A DNA stretch of 64,000 nucleotides from Pengzhenrongella frigida (GCF_004168625.1 NZ_SDWW01000015.1:1-64000); one strand, 5' to 3'; shown: positions 8,934 to 19,386, counted from the first letter of the stretch. Notes: a model not told the origin generated them from the letters alone. Program-made: numbers and translations.

Positions 8934-10170
8934 ATGCTCAAGCTGTTGCGGCGAACCCGCGTCCGAACCCGGGTGTCCGCCGGGATCCTCACCGTCATCG
9001 TCGCCGTGACGGGGGTGTACTGGTTCGGCATCCGGGACGCCTCGGCGAGCACGACGGCACCCGAGGTGACGAGTCAGGCCGTCGCTGCGAGCCTCACCAC
9101 GCTCGAGCAGAGCGTCGCGGCGAGCGGGACCGTGACCCCCACCGTCCAGGAGGACGTCAGCTTCGCGTCGGGCGGCACCGTCACGGCGGTCGCCGTCGCG
9201 GCGGGCCAGACGGTCACCGCGGGGCAGACGCTTGCGACCATCGACACCCTCAATCTCAACGCCGACCTGCTCGCCGCGAAGGCGACCCTCGCCTCGGCGG
9301 CCGCGAAGCTGTCCGACGCGCAGGACGACGACGACGGCACCGACGCCTCGGCGGCGCAGATCGCGGCCAGCTCGGCGCAGGTCGACGTCGCGCAGGCGGA
9401 GGTGGACACCGCGACCGAGGCGATGGCGGGCTCGACCCTCACCGCTCCGGTCGCCGGGCTGCTCACCGAGGTCAACCTCACGGTCGGCGAGGCGGTCACC
9501 GGGTCCGCCTCGTCGTCGGGCACGGGAAGTGGCGCCGGCGCCGGCGCGACGGCCGGCGCGACCACGACCGCCACCACGACCTCGAGCGCCCAGTTCGTCA
9601 TCGTCGGTACCGACAGCTGGCAGCTCGACCTCACGGTCGACGACGCCGACGTCGCCCTCATCGCGGTCGCCGACCAGGTCGAGATCACGCTGGACGGCGC
9701 GGAGGCCCCGATCTTCGGGACGGTCGCCGAGATCGGCCTGATCTCGACGTCCACCGGCGGGGTCGCCGGCTTCCCCGTCGCGGTCGCGGTCACCGGCGCC
9801 CCGGCGGGGTTGTACGACGGCGTCTCGGCCGACGCGGTGATCGTCTACGAACGCCGCGTCGACGTTCTCACGGTCCCGAGCGGCGCGGTCCGCACGGTCG
9901 ACGGCGAGTCGACCGTCACCCAGGCGGGCACGGGCGACGACGCCGCGGACATCACCACGGTCGTGACCGTGGGGGACACCGTGGACCAGATGACCGAGAT
10001 CCTCACCGGCCTCGTGGAGGGCGACGAGGTGCTCGTGACGGTCGTCACGGCGTCGACCCAGCAGGAGGGCACGGAGCAGGACTCCACGCAGGAGCGGGGT
10101 ACCGGGGAGTTCCCGTCCGACTTCCCCGCCGGCGGGATGCCCGGCGGCATGGTTCCGGGGGCGCCGTCCA

Positions 10171-10178
<8 letters not shown>
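8934..10178 (+). CDS. Efflux periplasmic-adaptor (HlyD/MacA-like) subunit
   Basis: 414 residues. One N-terminal membrane anchor (about residues 11-33) is followed by a beta-barrel/lipoyl region split by a short helical hairpin (about 95-165), then C-terminal barrel and membrane-proximal parts. In Gram-positive relatives (B. subtilis YknX) this protein links the MacB-type pump to its substrate on the outer face of the membrane. The lipoyl half-motif GTVTAVAVAAGQTVTAGQ near 80-100 is typical. ATG preceded by AGGGAG. The stop overlaps the ATPase start by 8 bp, showing translational coupling. The substrate is unknown. Confidence 0.9.
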
Positions 10179-10946
<768 letters not shown>

Positions 10947-10950
<4 letters not shown>

Positions 10951-12179
10951 GCTGGACCGAGACCCTGCGCACCGGCCTGTCCGCGGTGCGCGCCCACGGT
11001 CTGCGATCGACCCTGACCGTCCTCGGGATCCTCATCGGCATCGCCGCGGTGATCCTCACGGTCGGGCTCGGCCTCGGCACGCAGAAGGACGTGTCGGCGC
11101 AGATCAGCGCGCTGGGCAGCAACCTGCTCATCGTCACGCCGGGGAGCAGCACGGACACGTCGGGGATGCGCGGCGGCTTCGGGTCGAGCGCCACGCTCAC
11201 CCGCGCCGACGCCGCGGCACTCACCTCCGAGGTCACGGCCCCGGATGTCGCGGCGGTGGCCGCGGAGAAGACCAGCTCGCTGTCCGTCGAGACGAGCTCG
11301 ACGAACTGGACCACGTCGGTGGTCGGCACGAGCGCGGCGTGGACCGACGTCCGTGGCCGCGAGCTCGCCTCGGGTGCGTTCTTCACGGCCGACGACGACG
11401 CCGCGGGCGCGGCCGTCGTCGTGCTCGGGTCGCAGACCGCCACGGAGCTGTTCGGCACGACCGACGCCGTCGGGCAGGTGGTGACGATCGAGGACCTCAC
11501 CTTCACGGTCGTCGGCGTGCTGACCGAGGAGGGTGCGGACGCCGCGAGCGACCTCGACGACCTGGCGGTCATCCCGCTGTCGACGATGGCGGACCAGGTC
11601 GTGGGCGGGACGGATCGCAACTCCGTCTCCACGATCTACCTGCAGGCCGAGTCGACCGATCAGCTCTCGGCCGCGAACCAGGAGGCCGAGACCCTCCTGC
11701 TCAACCTGCACTCGATCAGCAGCGTGGACGACGCCGACTTCTCGATCAACAGCCAGGACTCGCTGGTCAGCACGGCCACGGCCGTCTACCGGACGTTGAC
11801 CGTGCTGCTCACCGGGATCGCGGGCCTGTCGCTGCTGGTCGGGGGGATCGGGGTCATGAACATCATGCTGGTCTCGGTCACCGAACGGACCCGGGAGATC
11901 GGGCTGCGCAAGGCGCTCGGCGCCCCGCCGTGGGCGATCCGGCGCCAGTTCCTCGTCGAGGCGACGGTGCTCGGGCTCGCCGGTGGCGTGCTCGGCGCCG
12001 GGCTCGGGATCGTCGCGGCCCGGGTCCTGCCGGACCTGCTGGACACGTCGATCGTCGTCTCGGGCGTCGCCGTCGCCGGATCCATCGCCATCGCGATGGC
12101 GATCGGCCTCGTGTTCGGCGTCTATCCGGCCACCCGAGCCGCGCGGCTCGCTCCGATCGATGCGCTCCGCAGTGAGTGA
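10947..12179 (+). CDS. ABC transporter permease, MacB/FtsX family
   Basis: 410 residues with the MacB layout: one N-terminal helix (about 20-45), a large extracytoplasmic MacB_PCD domain (about 45-270), then three C-terminal helices. The conserved GGIGVMNIML and TERTREIGLRKALGA segments before and in the cytoplasmic loop identify the FtsX fold. ATGA overlap with the ATPase gene. Together with the adaptor and ATPase it forms a tripartite pump that would export or extract a hydrophobic molecule or peptide from the membrane. Confidence 0.94.
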
Positions 12180-12198
12180 CGCGGCAGCGAGTGACGCA
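12169..12198. repeat. 15-bp direct repeat across the permease stop codon
   Basis: GCAGTGAGTGACGCG and GCAGCGAGTGACGCA, adjacent copies at 12169-12183 and 12184-12198. The first contains the permease stop codon. Another case of short tandem duplication at a gene's 3' end in this window. Confidence 0.7.
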
Positions 12199-12246
12199 CC
12201 CGTCCGTACGACTTCCGTTCTTCCGGCACGACGTCAGGAGCCCCCC

Positions 12247-13224
12247 ATGTCCAGCTCGACCTCCCTCACCCGCTCGAAAACCCGGCTCGCCGTCCCCGCC
12301 GTCGCGATCGCCCTGCTCCTGCTGACCGGGTGCTCCGGCGCGACCGAGTCCAGCGCCGCGGCCGAGCCGACCGCGGCCACCCAGGACGAGGCGACGTCCG
12401 ACCGGGGTGTCGGGGGCATGCCCGACGGCGGCGGCGGCGTGAGCGGCACCATCGCGGCCGTCACCGGCGCGGTGCTGCAGGTCCAGAGCACCGACACGCA
12501 GACCGCCGTCACCTACACCGACGCGACCGTGATCACCCAGACGGTCGGTGCGACGCTCGATCAGGTCACGGTCGGCTCGTGCATCGTGGCCTCGTCGCAG
12601 TCCGCGGCCGACGATGCCGCGACCGACGACACCGCGACCGACGACACCGCGACCGACGACACCGCGGCCGACGATGCCGCGGCCGACGTGGCGACGACCG
12701 TACGCATCACCGCCGCCGTGGATGGGGCCTGCGCGACCGGGTTCGGCGGGGGGCCGATGGCGGGCGGCACGGCACCGACGGACCTGCCGACGGATATGCC
12801 GACCGACGGCGACATGCCGGCCGACATGCCGACCGACATGCCGGCGGACCTGCCGACCGACGGCGCGATGCCGGGCGGCTTCGGGCAGCGGGTGAGCGGC
12901 CTCGTCACCGCCGTCCTCGGTACGACCATCACCGTCCAGGTCACCGGCCAGGACGGTGCGACCACGTCCGAGACGGTTGAGGTCAGCGCCGCAGACGCGA
13001 CCGCCACCACCTACACGTCGACCATGGCGGCCGATGCCACGGCGATCGTCGTCGGGCAGTGCGCCACGGCACAGGGGGAGAGCGACGACAGCGGCCAGCT
13101 GACCGCGACGACGCTCGCCCTGTCGGTCGCCGACGACGGCGGCTGCTCGCAGGCCACCGGGATGGGCGGGATGGGTGGCGGCATGGATCGTCGCCCCACC
13201 GGAGACGCGGCCAGCGATGACTGA
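12247..13224 (+). CDS. Secreted lipoprotein with two DUF5666-like beta segments and Asp/Thr/Met repeats
   Basis: 325 residues. Lipoprotein signal peptide with lipobox LLTGC near residue 31. Two similar beta-rich modules (about 58-110 and 216-285, each starting VSGxxxAVxGxxxxVQ) recall the DUF5666 fold. They are separated by a DDTAT run, encoded by a 15-bp unit repeated nearly six times at 12602-12687, and by a DMPTDMPAD run (12776-12870). Both tracts look like recent expansions. No enzyme motif is seen. It sits between the permease and the second adaptor, so it probably works outside the membrane with the pump, perhaps as a substrate-binding or scaffold protein; that is inference. AGGAG precedes ATG. 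Confidence 0.75.
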   Translation: MSSSTSLTRSKTRLAVPAVAIALLLLTGCSGATESSAAAEPTAATQDEATSDRGVGGMPDGGGGVSGTIAAVTGAVLQVQSTDTQTAVTYTDATVITQTVGATLDQVTVGSCIVASSQSAADDAATDDTATDDTATDDTAADDAAADVATTVRITAAVDGACATGFGGGPMAGGTAPTDLPTDMPTDGDMPADMPTDMPADLPTDGAMPGGFGQRVSGLVTAVLGTTITVQVTGQDGATTSETVEVSAADATATTYTSTMAADATAIVVGQCATAQGESDDSGQLTATTLALSVADDGGCSQATGMGGMGGGMDRRPTGDAASDD

Positions 13225-15358
13225 GCGTCCGGCGACAGAGCATCCAGTGACTCAGCCTCGATCGACGGAGCGTTCGTCGACGGAGCGGACGGCGGACCGG
13301 GTCTCGGTGCGGCAGGCCGCAGCGCGTCGGCGGGTCCGTCGACGCCGGCTGGTCGCCGGTGGGGCGGGCGTCCTGGCCTTGTGCCTCGCTGGTGGCGGGG
13401 TCGCGCTCGCGACCGGCCGTGACGCGGGGCCGGCGTACCGCACCGCGACCGCCTCGGTGGGGGCCGTCGAACAGACGCTGGGTGCCGTCGGCACGGTCTC
13501 GTCCGCGACGCGGTTCGACACCGCCTTCTCGGTCGGGGGAACCGTCGCGGCAGTCCCGGTGGCGGTCGGTGACACGGTGGCCGCCGGAGCGGTGCTCGCC
13601 ACGCTCGACTCGGCCTCGCTCGAGACCGCGGTCGAGGACGCGGCGTCCGCGCTGGCCGACGCCGAGCAGCAGCTCGAGGATGACCTGGACTCCCAGACGG
13701 CGACCTCCACGACGGCGACGGCGACCTCCTCGGCGGCGTCGGGGAGTGCCTCGGCCGGCGCGGCCACCGGTGGCTCCGCTGCCGCGGCGGCCACACCGGC
13801 CACCGGCGCGGTCGATCCGGCTGCGGGCGGATCGACGACGCCTTCGACGGGCGCCCCCGTCGCGGACCCGGTGGCGACGGCCGTGGCGGCGGTCAGGCTG
13901 GCGCAGCAGGAGCTGCTGGCCCAGTACGAGCTCGCGTCGGCCGCCCTCGAGGTGAGCACGACGTCCCTCGCGACCTCGCAGACGACCTGCGAGGCGTTCC
14001 TCACCGCCGACACCGGCGCTGCGGCGGCCGATGACAGTGCGGTCGATGACAGTGCCGGGGACGATGCCAGCGCCGCCGATGCCAGCGCCGCCGACACCAG
14101 CGCAGGTGAGCCGACGGACGTGGGGTCGGCCGACGACGCTGCCGCTGCTGCCGCCGCTGCTGCCGTTGAGGGCGCTGCCGTCGAGCCCGACGCCGGGGCG
14201 TCCACGGATCCGGCGACACCCGCCGAGGCCCTGGCCGCCTGCCAGTCGGCGATCGGACAGGTCCTCACCGATCAGACGAGCGTGAACACCGCGCAGGCGG
14301 ACCTGCTCGCGTTGGCGACCGCCTTGGACGATGCGGTGACCGGCGCGCAGGCCGCCGTTGCCGCCGCCACAGCCTCGGCCGGTACGTCGGCCGGTTCCGC
14401 GACATCCACGGGATCGACATCCATGGGATCGACGACCCCCTCGGTGACCTCCTCGACGACCGGTACGCAGTCGAGCGCTGCTTCTGGTGCAGCGGCGACC
14501 ACGACGGCGGCCCCGACCACGGCGTCGTCGTCCGCGGGAACGACGGGGCAGGCGACCGCGACCGGGCAGGCGACGACGTCCGTCGCGTCGGCCGCGACGA
14601 TCCTCGCCGACAAGGCAGCGATCGCGCTCGCGGAGGCCGAGGTGGCGATCGCACAGGATGCGATCGGTCGCGTCGACCTCACGAGCCCGGTCGCGGGCAC
14701 GGTGGCGGCCGTGTCGATCGCCGCTGGTGACACGGTGGCGGCGTCGTCGGCCACGGCGGTCATCACGGTCATCGGAGACGACGGCTTCGTCGTGACGACC
14801 ACGGTCCCGCTGTCCGCGATCGACACCGTCGCGGTAGGCCAGGAGGCGGCGATGACGGTGGCGAGCACGCCGGAGGTCCTGGCGGGCTCGGTCAGCAGCA
14901 TCGGTGTCCTCAATGCGTCCACGAGCTCGTCCGATCCGTCGTACGCGGTGGTCATCGCGGTGGACAGCACCGACGAGCCGCTCTTCAACGGCGCGTCGGC
15001 CCAGGTCGTGGTGACCGTCGCCAGCCAGGACCAGACGCTCACGGTGCCGAGCTCGGCCGTGCACGTCGACGGTTCGGCGACCACCGTCCAGGTGCTCGCC
15101 GACGGCGTCGCCGCCGACGTGGTGGTCGAGGTCGGGGCGGTGGGCAGCGAGCTGACCGAGATCCTGTCGGGTCTGACGGAGGGTGACGAGGTCGTGCTCG
15201 CCGACCTCTCCGAAGTGCTCGTCAGCGAGGACGCGGACTCGACGGACAGCAGCCTCACGTCGCTGGGCGGGTCGACCGATCCGGTCGGCACGACCGGGCG
15301 GCCGGACTTCGGCGAGATGCCGTCCGGGGGTGCGGGCGGGTTCCGGCCCGGGGGCTGA
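13217..15358 (+). CDS. Second, very long HlyD/MacA-like efflux adaptor
   Basis: 713 residues, almost twice the first adaptor. N-terminal basic cytosolic part, one membrane anchor (about 43-65), a lipoyl half-motif (GGTVAAVPVAVGDTVAAG, about 103-125), then about 340 residues of Ala/Ser/Thr/Asp-rich low-complexity sequence where other adaptors have a short hairpin. The second lipoyl half (SPVAGTVAAVSIAAGDTVAASS) and C-terminal barrels follow. The insert has coiled-coil-like Ala/Leu/Gln segments broken by Asp-Ala-Ser repeats. Its ATG overlaps the lipoprotein stop by 8 bp, so all five genes form one operon that ends at the hairpin at 15375-15422. Why one ATPase/permease pair needs two adaptors is unclear. 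Confidence 0.82.
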   Translation: MTERPATEHPVTQPRSTERSSTERTADRVSVRQAAARRRVRRRRLVAGGAGVLALCLAGGGVALATGRDAGPAYRTATASVGAVEQTLGAVGTVSSATRFDTAFSVGGTVAAVPVAVGDTVAAGAVLATLDSASLETAVEDAASALADAEQQLEDDLDSQTATSTTATATSSAASGSASAGAATGGSAAAAATPATGAVDPAAGGSTTPSTGAPVADPVATAVAAVRLAQQELLAQYELASAALEVSTTSLATSQTTCEAFLTADTGAAAADDSAVDDSAGDDASAADASAADTSAGEPTDVGSADDAAAAAAAAAVEGAAVEPDAGASTDPATPAEALAACQSAIGQVLTDQTSVNTAQADLLALATALDDAVTGAQAAVAAATASAGTSAGSATSTGSTSMGSTTPSVTSSTTGTQSSAASGAAATTTAAPTTASSSAGTTGQATATGQATTSVASAATILADKAAIALAEAEVAIAQDAIGRVDLTSPVAGTVAAVSIAAGDTVAASSATAVITVIGDDGFVVTTTVPLSAIDTVAVGQEAAMTVASTPEVLAGSVSSIGVLNASTSSSDPSYAVVIAVDSTDEPLFNGASAQVVVTVASQDQTLTVPSSAVHVDGSATTVQVLADGVAADVVVEVGAVGSELTEILSGLTEGDEVVLADLSEVLVSEDADSTDSSLTSLGGSTDPVGTTGRPDFGEMPSGGAGGFRPGG

Positions 15359-15374
15359 GCTTCCCGATCGCGGT

Positions 15375-15422
15375 CCACCGGGTCCGCCGCACACCCTGAC
15401 GGGCGAGCGGCGGACCCGGTGG
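15375..15422 (+). terminator. Perfect 16-bp hairpin ending the efflux operon
   Basis: Arms 15375-15390 and 15407-15422 are exact reverse complements with a 16-nt loop, 16 bp after the adaptor stop. There is no T-tract, as is common for GC-rich actinobacterial terminators. Confidence 0.7.
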
Positions 15423-15438
15423 TCTGCACCCGGTTGCT

Positions 15439-15455
15439 CACAGCCGGGTGACAGG
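15439..15455 (+). promoter_or_regulatory. Candidate response-regulator direct repeat upstream of the small membrane protein gene
   Basis: CACAGC-N5-GACAGG, 11-bp period, matching the CACAGG-N5-CACAGG element of the regulator gene at 10 of 12 positions. It lies about 120 bp before the gene at 15573. Confidence 0.4.
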
Positions 15456-15572
15456 TCCACACCAGGTCGGTCGCAGTCTCGCTCTGCATCCTGACTCTCT
15501 CAGCACTCCGACGATCTCCGCGACCACCAGGCCGCGAGCCCGAGTGCAGCCAGCTCAAGGAAAGGACTCGCC

Positions 15573-16136
15573 ATGACGGACTCCAGTGGACCGCGCCGCG
15601 ACGAGCCGCAGGTCCCTCAGCCGCCGTCGACGACGTCGCAGGACCCGACCCGCCCGCTCCCGAAGGCGACGACCCCGGTGCCGGCCCAGCCCCCGGTGGC
15701 GGCCCAGACCCCCATGCCGTCTCAGGCCCCCGGCGCGTCCTACCCGCCCGGCTTCGAGCCCGGCGCAGAGAGCGCGAGCGCGGGCTCGGATGCTGGCGCC
15801 GTCAGGCAGGAAGGGGTCCCCGCCCGGCCGAGCGCCAAGGAGCGGGTCGCTCGCCGACCCGTCCTGGCCGGGTTCGCCGGCGGGGTCCTGATCGCCCTCC
15901 TCGGGTTCGGCGGGGGCTTCGCCGTCGGCCACGCGGTCGACGGCGATGGGGACGGCGACGGCGGCCGGATCGCGATGGAGGGTGGCGACCGGCCGGCTTT
16001 CGGCGAGGGCGGCCCGGGTGGTCGGCTCGACCAGGACGGTGAGCGCGGCGACCAGGACGGCGACCAGGACGGCGACCGCCTGTCCCCCGACGGCCTCCCG
16101 ACCCCGACCGACGAGAACCCGGACACGGACACGTAG
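15573..16136 (+). CDS. Single-pass membrane protein with Pro-rich N-terminus and Gly/Asp-rich tail
   Basis: 187 residues, not recognised as a named family. A Pro/Thr/Gln-rich cytosolic N-terminus of about 85 residues leads into a basic stretch (KERVARRP) and one membrane helix (about 92-113). The outside tail has Asp-Gly repeats (DGDGDGDGG, DQDGDQDGD) that could bind cations weakly. ATG has AGGAAAGGA about 7 nt upstream. It is convergent with the sensor kinase gene and carries a candidate binding site for the cognate regulator, so it may be a target of, or accessory to, the two-component system. Confidence 0.65.
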   Translation: MTDSSGPRRDEPQVPQPPSTTSQDPTRPLPKATTPVPAQPPVAAQTPMPSQAPGASYPPGFEPGAESASAGSDAGAVRQEGVPARPSAKERVARRPVLAGFAGGVLIALLGFGGGFAVGHAVDGDGDGDGGRIAMEGGDRPAFGEGGPGGRLDQDGERGDQDGDQDGDRLSPDGLPTPTDENPDTDT

Positions 16137-16143
16137 CCACCGC

Positions 16144-16163
16144 GACCGCTCGGTCGAGCGGTC
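16144..16163. terminator. Hairpin between convergent genes
   Basis: GACCGCTCG (16144-16152) and CGAGCGGTC (16155-16163) are inverted repeats in the 43-bp gap between the convergent membrane protein and kinase genes; it could act in both directions. Confidence 0.5.
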
Positions 16164-16179
16164 CGTCGAGCGGTGTCGG

Positions 16180-17895
16180 TCACGAAGCGTCAGGAGCCGC
16201 CCTCGGACTGCCCTCGGGGGCGACCGGGAGGGTGACCGTGAAGATGGTCGAGCCCGGCGCCGTGTCGACGTCGATGCGTCCGCCGTGCGCGCCGACCACC
16301 GCGTCGACGATGGCAAGTCCCAGTCCGGTCGACCCGGCGCCCGGTGAGCGCGCCGCGTTCCCTCGGGTGAACCGTTGGAACAGGTGCGAGCGCAGCGGCT
16401 CGGGGATCCCCGGACCGTTGTCCTGGATCGCCACGGTCACGTGCTCGCCGTCGGTCCGGACCGTCGTGCGCACGACCGTCCCGGGCGGGGTGTGCACGCG
16501 CGCGTTCGAGAGCAGGTTCACCAGGACCTGCTGCAGGCGGTGGTCGTCCCCGATCACGACGGCGCGAGGGGCGTCGGGCTCGTCCTGGTCCTCGTCGTCC
16601 GTGGGCTCGGACCAGTCCTCGCCGACCGGCAGGTCGAGCTGCCAGACGTGGTCGGGGCCGGCGGCGTGCGCGTCCGCGACGGCGTCGATGGCGAGTGCGG
16701 CGAGGTCGACCTCGTCGCTGCCGAGCGGGCGCCCCGCATCCAGGCGCGCCAGCAGCAGCATGTCTTCGACGAGGGCGGTCATCCGGAGCGACTCCGACTC
16801 CACCCGACCCATCGCGCGCAGCGCATCCGGGTTCAGCTCACCGGGCAGGTGGCGGACGAGCTCGGCGTACCCGCGGATGGCTGCGAGCGGCGTCCGCAGC
16901 TCGTGGCTCGCGTCGGCGACGAACTGACGCACCTGCGTCTCGCTCTCGTGCCGTGCCTCGAGGGCCTGCTCGACGTGGCCGAGGAGCCGGTTCAGCGCGG
17001 CGCCGACCTGCCCGACCTCCGTGCCCGGGTCGGTGTCGACCTCCGCGACCCGCTCGGGGAGTGCGACCGCACCGCGGTCGAGCGGGCGCTCGGACACGCG
17101 GGTCGCGGTCGCGGCCACGCGCTGCAGCGGCCGCAGCTCCCGGCGCACCAGCACCATGCCCGCCACCAGCGCGAGCAGGATGCCGAACACCGTGACGACG
17201 GCCTCGACGGCGATGTACTCCCGCACGGTGTGCATCGCCTCGGTCGTCGACAACCCGGTCACGACGCGATCGCCGTCGTCCGTGGTGGTCGAGATCGCGC
17301 GGTAGACGCCGAGCCCCGCGAGCTCGACTGAGTGCGGCTCGCCGTCGGCGGGCAGTGCCTCGAGCGCCGCGACCTGGGCGGAGGTGAGCTCCTGGAAGGT
17401 GCCAGACCGGTCGAAGTACCCGGCGGTGATCTCGCCGTCGCGCGAGAAGAGGTTCACGGTGCCGGCGCCCTGCCCGGGCACGATCAGCCCGGGGGGGAGC
17501 TGGCGGTCGGTGAGGTCGTCCTCGAGCTCGGTGAGATCGGTCGGCCGGGGCCGGTCGACGTCGTCCCGGTCGGTCGCCTTCGCAGACCGGTCGCTCGCGG
17601 CGGTGAGCTGGGAGTCGAGCTGCCCGATGAGCGTCCCACGCAGCGCGAGCGCGGACACCACGCCCATCGTCCCGGCGACGCCCGCGAGCAGGGCGATGAG
17701 CACCGCGACCAGCCGGCGCCGGAGCGTCCACCGGGACCAGCCGCGCCGCGAACCGGGTGCGGGCGGGTTCCGGCTCACCGATGCCTCGACCGTCTCGGCG
17801 CCACCGGGCTCGGCGCCACCGGGCTCGGCGCCGCCGGGCTGGGCGTCGTCGGCCGGGCTCGCCGTCGTCGGGGTCGAGGCCGTCGCCTCGGTCAT
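16180..17895 (-). CDS. Sensor histidine kinase (OmpR/EnvZ-class partner)
   Basis: 571 residues. Cytosolic Ala/Glu/Pro repeats (PGGAEPGGAE) come first, then a helix at about 60-80, an extracytoplasmic sensor of ~130 residues, a second helix (about 215-235), HAMP, HisKA with His331 in SHELRTP, and HATPase_c with N-box (NLLSNARVHTP), DNGPGIP and GLGLAIV. An acidic insert (EPTDDEDQDEPDAP) sits before the N-box. The start ATG overlaps the regulator stop (ATGA), so it is translated with it. Layout matches membrane-stress sensors such as those next to MacB-type pumps in Gram-positives; the ligand is unknown. Confidence 0.93.
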   Translation of the reverse strand: MTEATASTPTTASPADDAQPGGAEPGGAEPGGAETVEASVSRNPPAPGSRRGWSRWTLRRRLVAVLIALLAGVAGTMGVVSALALRGTLIGQLDSQLTAASDRSAKATDRDDVDRPRPTDLTELEDDLTDRQLPPGLIVPGQGAGTVNLFSRDGEITAGYFDRSGTFQELTSAQVAALEALPADGEPHSVELAGLGVYRAISTTTDDGDRVVTGLSTTEAMHTVREYIAVEAVVTVFGILLALVAGMVLVRRELRPLQRVAATATRVSERPLDRGAVALPERVAEVDTDPGTEVGQVGAALNRLLGHVEQALEARHESETQVRQFVADASHELRTPLAAIRGYAELVRHLPGELNPDALRAMGRVESESLRMTALVEDMLLLARLDAGRPLGSDEVDLAALAIDAVADAHAAGPDHVWQLDLPVGEDWSEPTDDEDQDEPDAPRAVVIGDDHRLQQVLVNLLSNARVHTPPGTVVRTTVRTDGEHVTVAIQDNGPGIPEPLRSHLFQRFTRGNAARSPGAGSTGLGLAIVDAVVGAHGGRIDVDTAPGSTIFTVTLPVAPEGSPRAAPDAS

Positions 17896-18650
17896 CACGC
17901 CTTCGCGCTCTCGCCGGGCTTGAGCAGGTAGCCGACCCCGCGCAGGGTGTGGATCATCGGCGTGCGGCCGGCATCGATCTTGCGCCGCAGATACGACACG
18001 TACAGCTCGACGATGTTCGCTTGGCCGCCGAAGTCGTACTGCCACACGCGGTCCAGGATCTGGGCCTTGGACAGCACGCGCTTGGGGTTGCGCATGAAGA
18101 ACCGCAGCAGCTCGAACTCGGTCGCGGTCAGGTGGATGTCCTGCCCGCCGCGCGAGACCTCGTGGCTGTCCTCGTCCATCGTGAGGTCGCCGACGACGAG
18201 GACGGCCTCCTCGCGCTCCGCCGTCGCCCCCGCGCGCCGCAGCAGCGCTCGCAGGCGCGCGACGACCTCCTCGAGGCTGAACGGTTTGGTCACGTAGTCG
18301 TCGCCGCCCGCGGTCAGGCCGGCGATCCGGTCCTCGACGGCGTCCTTCGCGGTCAGGAACAGCACGGGCACGTGGGGGTTCGTCACCCGGATCCGGCGCA
18401 GGACCTCGATGCCGCCCAGGTCGGGCAGCATCACGTCGAGCAGGATCACGTCCGGCTCCATCGCGCGCGCGGCGCGGATCGCGGCGTGCCCGGTCAGCGC
18501 GGACTCCACCTGCCACCCCTCGTAGCGCAGCACGGTCGAGAGCAGCTCGCCGAGGGCGGGCTCGTCGTCGACGACGAGGGCTCGAATCGGCGAGCCGTCC
18601 GCTCGGGTCAGGTTCTCGCGACCGCGGGCCGGGGTGGTGGTGGTGGACAT
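17895..18650 (-). CDS. OmpR/PhoB-family response regulator
   Basis: 251 residues. Receiver domain (about 22-135) with the acidic pair Asp28-Asp29, phospho-acceptor Asp72 and conserved Lys102; winged-helix DNA-binding domain (about 150-245) with the TATEFELLRFF and RGVGYLLKP signatures. A perfect CACAGG-N5-CACAGG direct repeat (18694-18710) lies 44-60 bp upstream of its start, which suggests autoregulation. It likely controls the nearby efflux operon and the membrane protein gene through similar but weaker repeats. Confidence 0.94.
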   Translation of the reverse strand: MSTTTTPARGRENLTRADGSPIRALVVDDEPALGELLSTVLRYEGWQVESALTGHAAIRAARAMEPDVILLDVMLPDLGGIEVLRRIRVTNPHVPVLFLTAKDAVEDRIAGLTAGGDDYVTKPFSLEEVVARLRALLRRAGATAEREEAVLVVGDLTMDEDSHEVSRGGQDIHLTATEFELLRFFMRNPKRVLSKAQILDRVWQYDFGGQANIVELYVSYLRRKIDAGRTPMIHTLRGVGYLLKPGESAKA

Positions 18651-18693
18651 GTATCGAGTCTGAGGCCATCCGCTGTGGTGCGGCTGGTGCCCC

Positions 18694-18710
18694 CCTGTGA
18701 GAAACCTGTG
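18694..18710 (-). promoter_or_regulatory. Perfect 11-bp-period direct repeat upstream of the regulator gene
   Basis: Read on the minus strand it is CACAGG-TTTCT-CACAGG, two identical hexamers 11 bp apart, the arrangement bound by OmpR-family dimers. Located 44-60 bp before the regulator start codon. Confidence 0.6.
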
Positions 18711-18825
18711 CGAGTTCTGCGTGGGTCCACAGCAAGTGCGGACCTCGGCCCCAGGCTTCTCACAGCCCGGGCCAGCAGAGTCGGGGCACTGGCCGACCAG
18801 TCCGGACGGCCCGATGGAGGTCACC

Positions 18826-19248
18826 ATGAGCACCGTCCTGGCGTCGCGCGTCCTGAGCTTCCCGGCACCGAGCCCCACAACCCGCACCGCCGTAGCCCCC
18901 CGCGCCGCGGTGCAGTCCGCCGCCCTGGTGGCGACGGAGGATCCGGCGTGGATCACCGCCACGATCCGGCCGGTGGGGAGCTTCGGGCGCAACGACACCA
19001 GCCGGCTGCGGGCCCTGCTCGACGCGCTGGCCGCCTGCGCCTCGATCGTGGTGCTCGACCTGCAGGCGGCGCGCCTGCGCAGCCCCCGCGCCGCCGAGGT
19101 GATCGAGGACGCGGCCTGGGACCTCGAGCGCCGCGGGGGCTGCCTGATGTGCGTCAACATCGACGCCGAGACGCGCGCGTGCCTCGTCGCCGTCGGGGAC
19201 CACGCCGTGCTGATGGGGGCGGCGCCCCGCCTGGTCTCGTCGCGGTGA
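18826..19248 (+). CDS. Small STAS-like protein (possible anti-sigma factor antagonist)
   Basis: 140 residues. After a ~40-residue Ala/Pro-rich leader, residues 40-135 follow the alternating beta/alpha pattern of STAS domains (ITATIRPVGSFG, SIVVLDLQAARLRSPRAAEVIEDAAWDL, GCLMCVNID). The usual Asp-Ser-(Thr/Ser) phosphorylation site is replaced by LRSPRA, so it may lack classical regulation, though the Ser could still serve. ATG has GGAGG 6 nt upstream. Family assignment is from the overall pattern only and is uncertain. Confidence 0.6.
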   Translation: MSTVLASRVLSFPAPSPTTRTAVAPRAAVQSAALVATEDPAWITATIRPVGSFGRNDTSRLRALLDALAACASIVVLDLQAARLRSPRAAEVIEDAAWDLERRGGCLMCVNIDAETRACLVAVGDHAVLMGAAPRLVSSR

Positions 19249-19253
19249 TCGAC

Positions 19254-19386
19254 CGCAGTGGCGCGCTGCCCTTTCGCGCCGCCGGTCAGCGCAGTGGCGC
19301 GCTGCCGTTTCGCGCCGCCGGTCCGCGCAGTGGCGCGCTGCCTCTTCGCGCCGCCGGTCCGCACAGTGGCGCGCTGCCTTTCCGGA
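19254..19386. repeat. 36-bp tandem repeat, nearly four copies
   Basis: Units begin at 19254, 19290, 19326 and 19362 with a period of exactly 36 bp and core GCGCGCTGCC(C/G)TTTCGCG. No spacers separate them, so this is not CRISPR. Lies between the STAS-like stop and the PAP2 start; the last copy runs up to the PAP2 -10 box. Confidence 0.92.

Noticed and set aside
19254-19386. CRISPR-like array of 36-bp repeats
   Set aside because: Copies abut with no variable spacers and no cas genes are nearby; it is a plain tandem repeat.
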